64,000 bases of DNA, from NCBI RefSeq assembly GCF_004402235.1, contig NZ_SOFS01000019.1, positions 248,001-312,000 of the forward strand, in the 5' to 3' direction. A model generated the notes under the pieces. It was not told the origin of the DNA. It made no database searches and saw only the letters and a list, made by a program, of their open reading frames with translations. The DNA comes from Cryobacterium glucosi (GTDB lineage Bacteria; Actinomycetota; Actinomycetes; Actinomycetales; Microbacteriaceae). A program made the translations under genes and the position numbers. The number at the start of each line of letters is the position of its first letter. Positions within the stretch are counted from its first letter, which is position 1. Shown here one piece after another: positions 61,719-64,000 of this stretch.

Positions 61719-63629
61719 ATGAGCGACAAACAAACGCGGATGCTGGAGTATCTGTCGCAGACGCCGGTCTGGGTGACCGCCGGCGAACTCGCCGACCACC
61801 TCGGGGTGACCCCTCGGACCGTGCGCAGTTACGTGACGAACGTGAAGGCGGCGGCGCATCCGCTCGACGTGATCGAATCGGGGACGGCCGGGTACCGGTT
61901 GGATCTCGAGGCGTACGCCGTGTTCCGGTCGAGCCGCAAGCCGGTCGAGCCGGACACCAGGCAGAACCGGCTCTATGCCCTCGTCAGGCGGCTCACCGAG
62001 TCGGACAGCGGCCTCGACGTGTACAGCCTCGCGGCGGAGCTCTTCGTGAGTGATTCGACGATCGAGGCCGATCTCGCCCGGGTGCGGTCGCTGCTGCCGG
62101 AGACCGGGCTCACGCTCGGGAGGCGCGGCAGCGTCGTGACCCTGGCCGGATCGGAGACGGACCGGCGCCGGCTGCTCAGCCGGATGTTCCGCGAGGAGAC
62201 CGACCGCGGGATGCTCAACCTCGAGACCATCCAGCGCGAGTTCGCGTCGAAGAGCCTCAGCGCGTTCAAGACCGACCTGATCGCCATGCTCGACGCCCAG
62301 GGCTATTTCGTGAACGAGTACGGCACCAACGACGTGCTCCTGCACGTGGCGATCGCCGTCGACCGCGTCACCAAGCGCGCCGCGCCGCTCCCCGCCGAGC
62401 CGGAGCCCACTCCCCCTGACGAGATGACCAGGGCCCTCGCCGTGCTCATCAAGCGGCACTTCGACGTCGAGCTCGCGCTCGGGGACCTCGACTACATCGG
62501 ACTCCTCCTCACCACCCGGGTGATCACGCCGGGTCACGACCAGCCGGCGAAGAAGCTCATCGAGAACTTCGTGCGCCCGGAGGACCTCGACGCGGTCAGG
62601 CAGATCGTGACGCAGGCGAGCGAGGAATTCCTCGTCGACCTCACCGAGGAGACGTTCATCGTGCGGCTCACCCTGCACGTTCGGAACCTGATCAACCGCG
62701 CCCAGGACCGGTCATTCGCACACAATCCGCTCACCCGGTCCATCAAGACGGGCTACCCGATGATCTACGAGCTCGCGGTGTACATCGCGAGCCAGTTGCA
62801 GCGCCAGGAGCGGATCGTGATCAACGACGACGAGATCGCGTACATCGCGATGCACGTCGGCGCGCACCTGCAGCAGCAGTCCCGCCGGGTCGACCTCGTC
62901 AGCTGCGCTATCGTCTGCCCGAACTATTACGACATGCACGTCCTGCTGCGGGAACGCATCGAACGTGTCCTCGGCGATGAGCTCGAGGTCGTCTCCGTCG
63001 TCACGAGGAGCGACGTGGACTGGAGCGGGCTCGAGGCCGACCTCGTGCTCACGACGATCGATCCGGGCAGCCTCGGCGACGGGATCATCGTCATCCAGCC
63101 GTTCCTGACCGAAGCCGACATCGAGCGGGTCCGGAAGGCTGCGAGCCGGGTGCGCCGGCTGCGCAGGCGCGCGCATCTCAAGGATGACCTGCTGCAGTTC
63201 TTCGACGCCTCGCTGTTCTCGCACAACTTCTACGCGAACGACGAAAACGCCATGATCCGCGCGCTCGGCGACCGGATGGCCGCGCAGGGCATCATCGAGC
63301 CGGAGTACATCGTCGGCGCGATCGAGCGCGAGCTGATGAGTTCGACGGCGTTCACCGACAACCTGGCCGTGCCGCACTCGATGTCGATGACCGCGAACCG
63401 CACGTCGATCGCGATCGTGATCAACGACACCCCGATGGACTGGGGCGAGGCTCGGGTCAACGTCGTCGCGCTCGTGGCGTTCAGCGCCGCGGGGCGCAAG
63501 AGCTTCCAGGATGTCTTCGACCAGTTCGTCGAGGTCTTCTCCGACCGCAACGACGTGCAGCGGCTGGTCCGCAGGTCGGTCGACTTCGCATCCTTCATCG
63601 ACGAGCTCGTGCACCTGATGGACCAGTAG
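61719..63629 (+). CDS. mtlR: PRD-containing BglG/MtlR-type transcriptional activator
   Basis: The 636-residue product has an N-terminal HTH_11 (LSQTPVWVTAGELADHLGVTPRTVRSYV), a second HTH region near 75-140, two PRD domains (about 190-290 and 300-405; LDYIGLLLTTRV, DEIAYIAMHVGAHL with conserved His), an EIIB-like domain (AIVCPNYYDMHVLLRERI, Cys about 411) and a EIIA-like domain (DNLAVPHSMSMTANRT). This is the MtlR/LicR architecture: phosphorylation by HPr and EII proteins sets activity on the promoter. Divergent from the mannitol operon, its likely target. ATG at 61719 has GGAG 9 nt upstream. Confidence 0.92.
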   Translation: MSDKQTRMLEYLSQTPVWVTAGELADHLGVTPRTVRSYVTNVKAAAHPLDVIESGTAGYRLDLEAYAVFRSSRKPVEPDTRQNRLYALVRRLTESDSGLDVYSLAAELFVSDSTIEADLARVRSLLPETGLTLGRRGSVVTLAGSETDRRRLLSRMFREETDRGMLNLETIQREFASKSLSAFKTDLIAMLDAQGYFVNEYGTNDVLLHVAIAVDRVTKRAAPLPAEPEPTPPDEMTRALAVLIKRHFDVELALGDLDYIGLLLTTRVITPGHDQPAKKLIENFVRPEDLDAVRQIVTQASEEFLVDLTEETFIVRLTLHVRNLINRAQDRSFAHNPLTRSIKTGYPMIYELAVYIASQLQRQERIVINDDEIAYIAMHVGAHLQQQSRRVDLVSCAIVCPNYYDMHVLLRERIERVLGDELEVVSVVTRSDVDWSGLEADLVLTTIDPGSLGDGIIVIQPFLTEADIERVRKAASRVRRLRRRAHLKDDLLQFFDASLFSHNFYANDENAMIRALGDRMAAQGIIEPEYIVGAIERELMSSTAFTDNLAVPHSMSMTANRTSIAIVINDTPMDWGEARVNVVALVAFSAAGRKSFQDVFDQFVEVFSDRNDVQRLVRRSVDFASFIDELVHLMDQ

Positions 63630-63649
63630 CCCTCACGGGGAAACCGGGA

Positions 63650-63979
63650 TCAGGCGCGCAGTTCCGCCCAGCCGCGCGATTTGAACGCGTAGATGGCGAG
63701 GTCGAGTGCCTCGTCGCCGTTCTGGGATGCGAACACGGTGTCGGGCAGGAGCGCGACGCCGACGCCCCGCTTGATCGCCTCCGCGCGGATCTTCTCGTAA
63801 CGCGGGGCCAGATACGGGCCGACGAGCAAGACGTCGATCGGGTCCAATGACCCGGGAAGGTCGGATTCGCTGCCGGCGTGAACCGTCAGTTCGAGGCCCC
63901 TGGCCTCACCTGTGTGGCGGATGCGATGGGCGACGAAGGCGCTGGACGCCCCGGCACCGCAAACTACGAGAATCCTCAT
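63650..63979 (-). CDS. Stand-alone PTS EIIB-like protein, copy 2
   Basis: The 109-residue product starts MRILVVCGAGASSAFVAHRI, with the EIIB phospho-Cys loop (Cys8) and VLLVGPYLAPRYEKIRAEAIKRGVG, close to the protein encoded at 61262, and has a short extra C-terminus (FKSRGWAELRA). The start at 63979 is chosen by analogy with copy 1 (both begin MRILV); an ATG at 63991 is also in frame. Convergent with the regulator gene, 20 bp apart; its upstream region and partners lie beyond the right edge. Confidence 0.83.
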   Translation of the reverse strand: MRILVVCGAGASSAFVAHRIRHTGEARGLELTVHAGSESDLPGSLDPIDVLLVGPYLAPRYEKIRAEAIKRGVGVALLPDTVFASQNGDEALDLAIYAFKSRGWAELRA

Positions 63980-64000
63980 TGACCTGCTCATTTCTTCGGC

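Overview
The window is GC-rich, gene-dense actinobacterial chromosome. Gene content and order (infA-rpmJ-rpsM-rpsK-rpoA-rplQ, truA, rplM-rpsI-glmM, glmS-acpS-alr-tsaE-tsaB-rimI-tsaD, groES, SURF1-DUF3817-guaA, actinobacterial GuaB3, DUF6412 plus a second YidC) fit Micrococcales and most likely Microbacteriaceae. The genus cannot be fixed from sequence alone. I saw no tRNA, rRNA, CRISPR array, insertion sequence or prophage.

Layout. 1-5343: the end of a gene for a very acidic protein, then a redox locus with apbE and two tandem copies of a pair (ferric-reductase-like membrane flavocytochrome plus a small membrane-anchored FMN-binding protein). 5424-13209: FUSC transporter, UvrD/PcrA helicase, glycerophosphodiesterase, two membrane proteins including a Bax-inhibitor-1 protein, and an orphan NarL-type regulator. 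13242-26998: purine and energy genes (guaA, DUF3817, SURF1, a CPA2 antiporter with its RCK_C regulator, glpD, guaB3, guaB), interrupted by a clostripain-like lipoprotein gene and a PatB/MalY-like gene whose product lacks the PLP lysine. 27251-34093: a branched-chain amino-acid type ABC transporter (livHMGF, with livK convergent) and a short second binding-protein-like lipoprotein. 34137-38544: rarD, groES with a CIRCE-type operator, a THUMP-like methyltransferase and three small membrane proteins.

38688-48540: the t6A tRNA-modification genes (tsaD, tsaB, tsaE) with rimI, alr, acpS, glmS and glmM, feeding cell-wall precursor and lipid synthesis, with coaA, DUF6412 and yidC on the other strand. 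48560-55842: ribosomal protein, RNA polymerase alpha and IF-1 genes, with truA and an opposite-strand acyltransferase gene between them. 56073-63979: a mannitol PTS locus that carries its own EI and HPr, a divergent PRD/EII-type activator, and two stand-alone EIIB-like proteins flanking that activator.

The main items for a second look are: a three-way-junction RNA candidate between rpmJ and rpsM; a roughly 70-nt two-armed palindromic element present twice in opposite orientation; the lysine-less PatB-like protein; the duplicated flavin-based membrane redox module; and a LivH permease carrying an N-terminal secreted domain.
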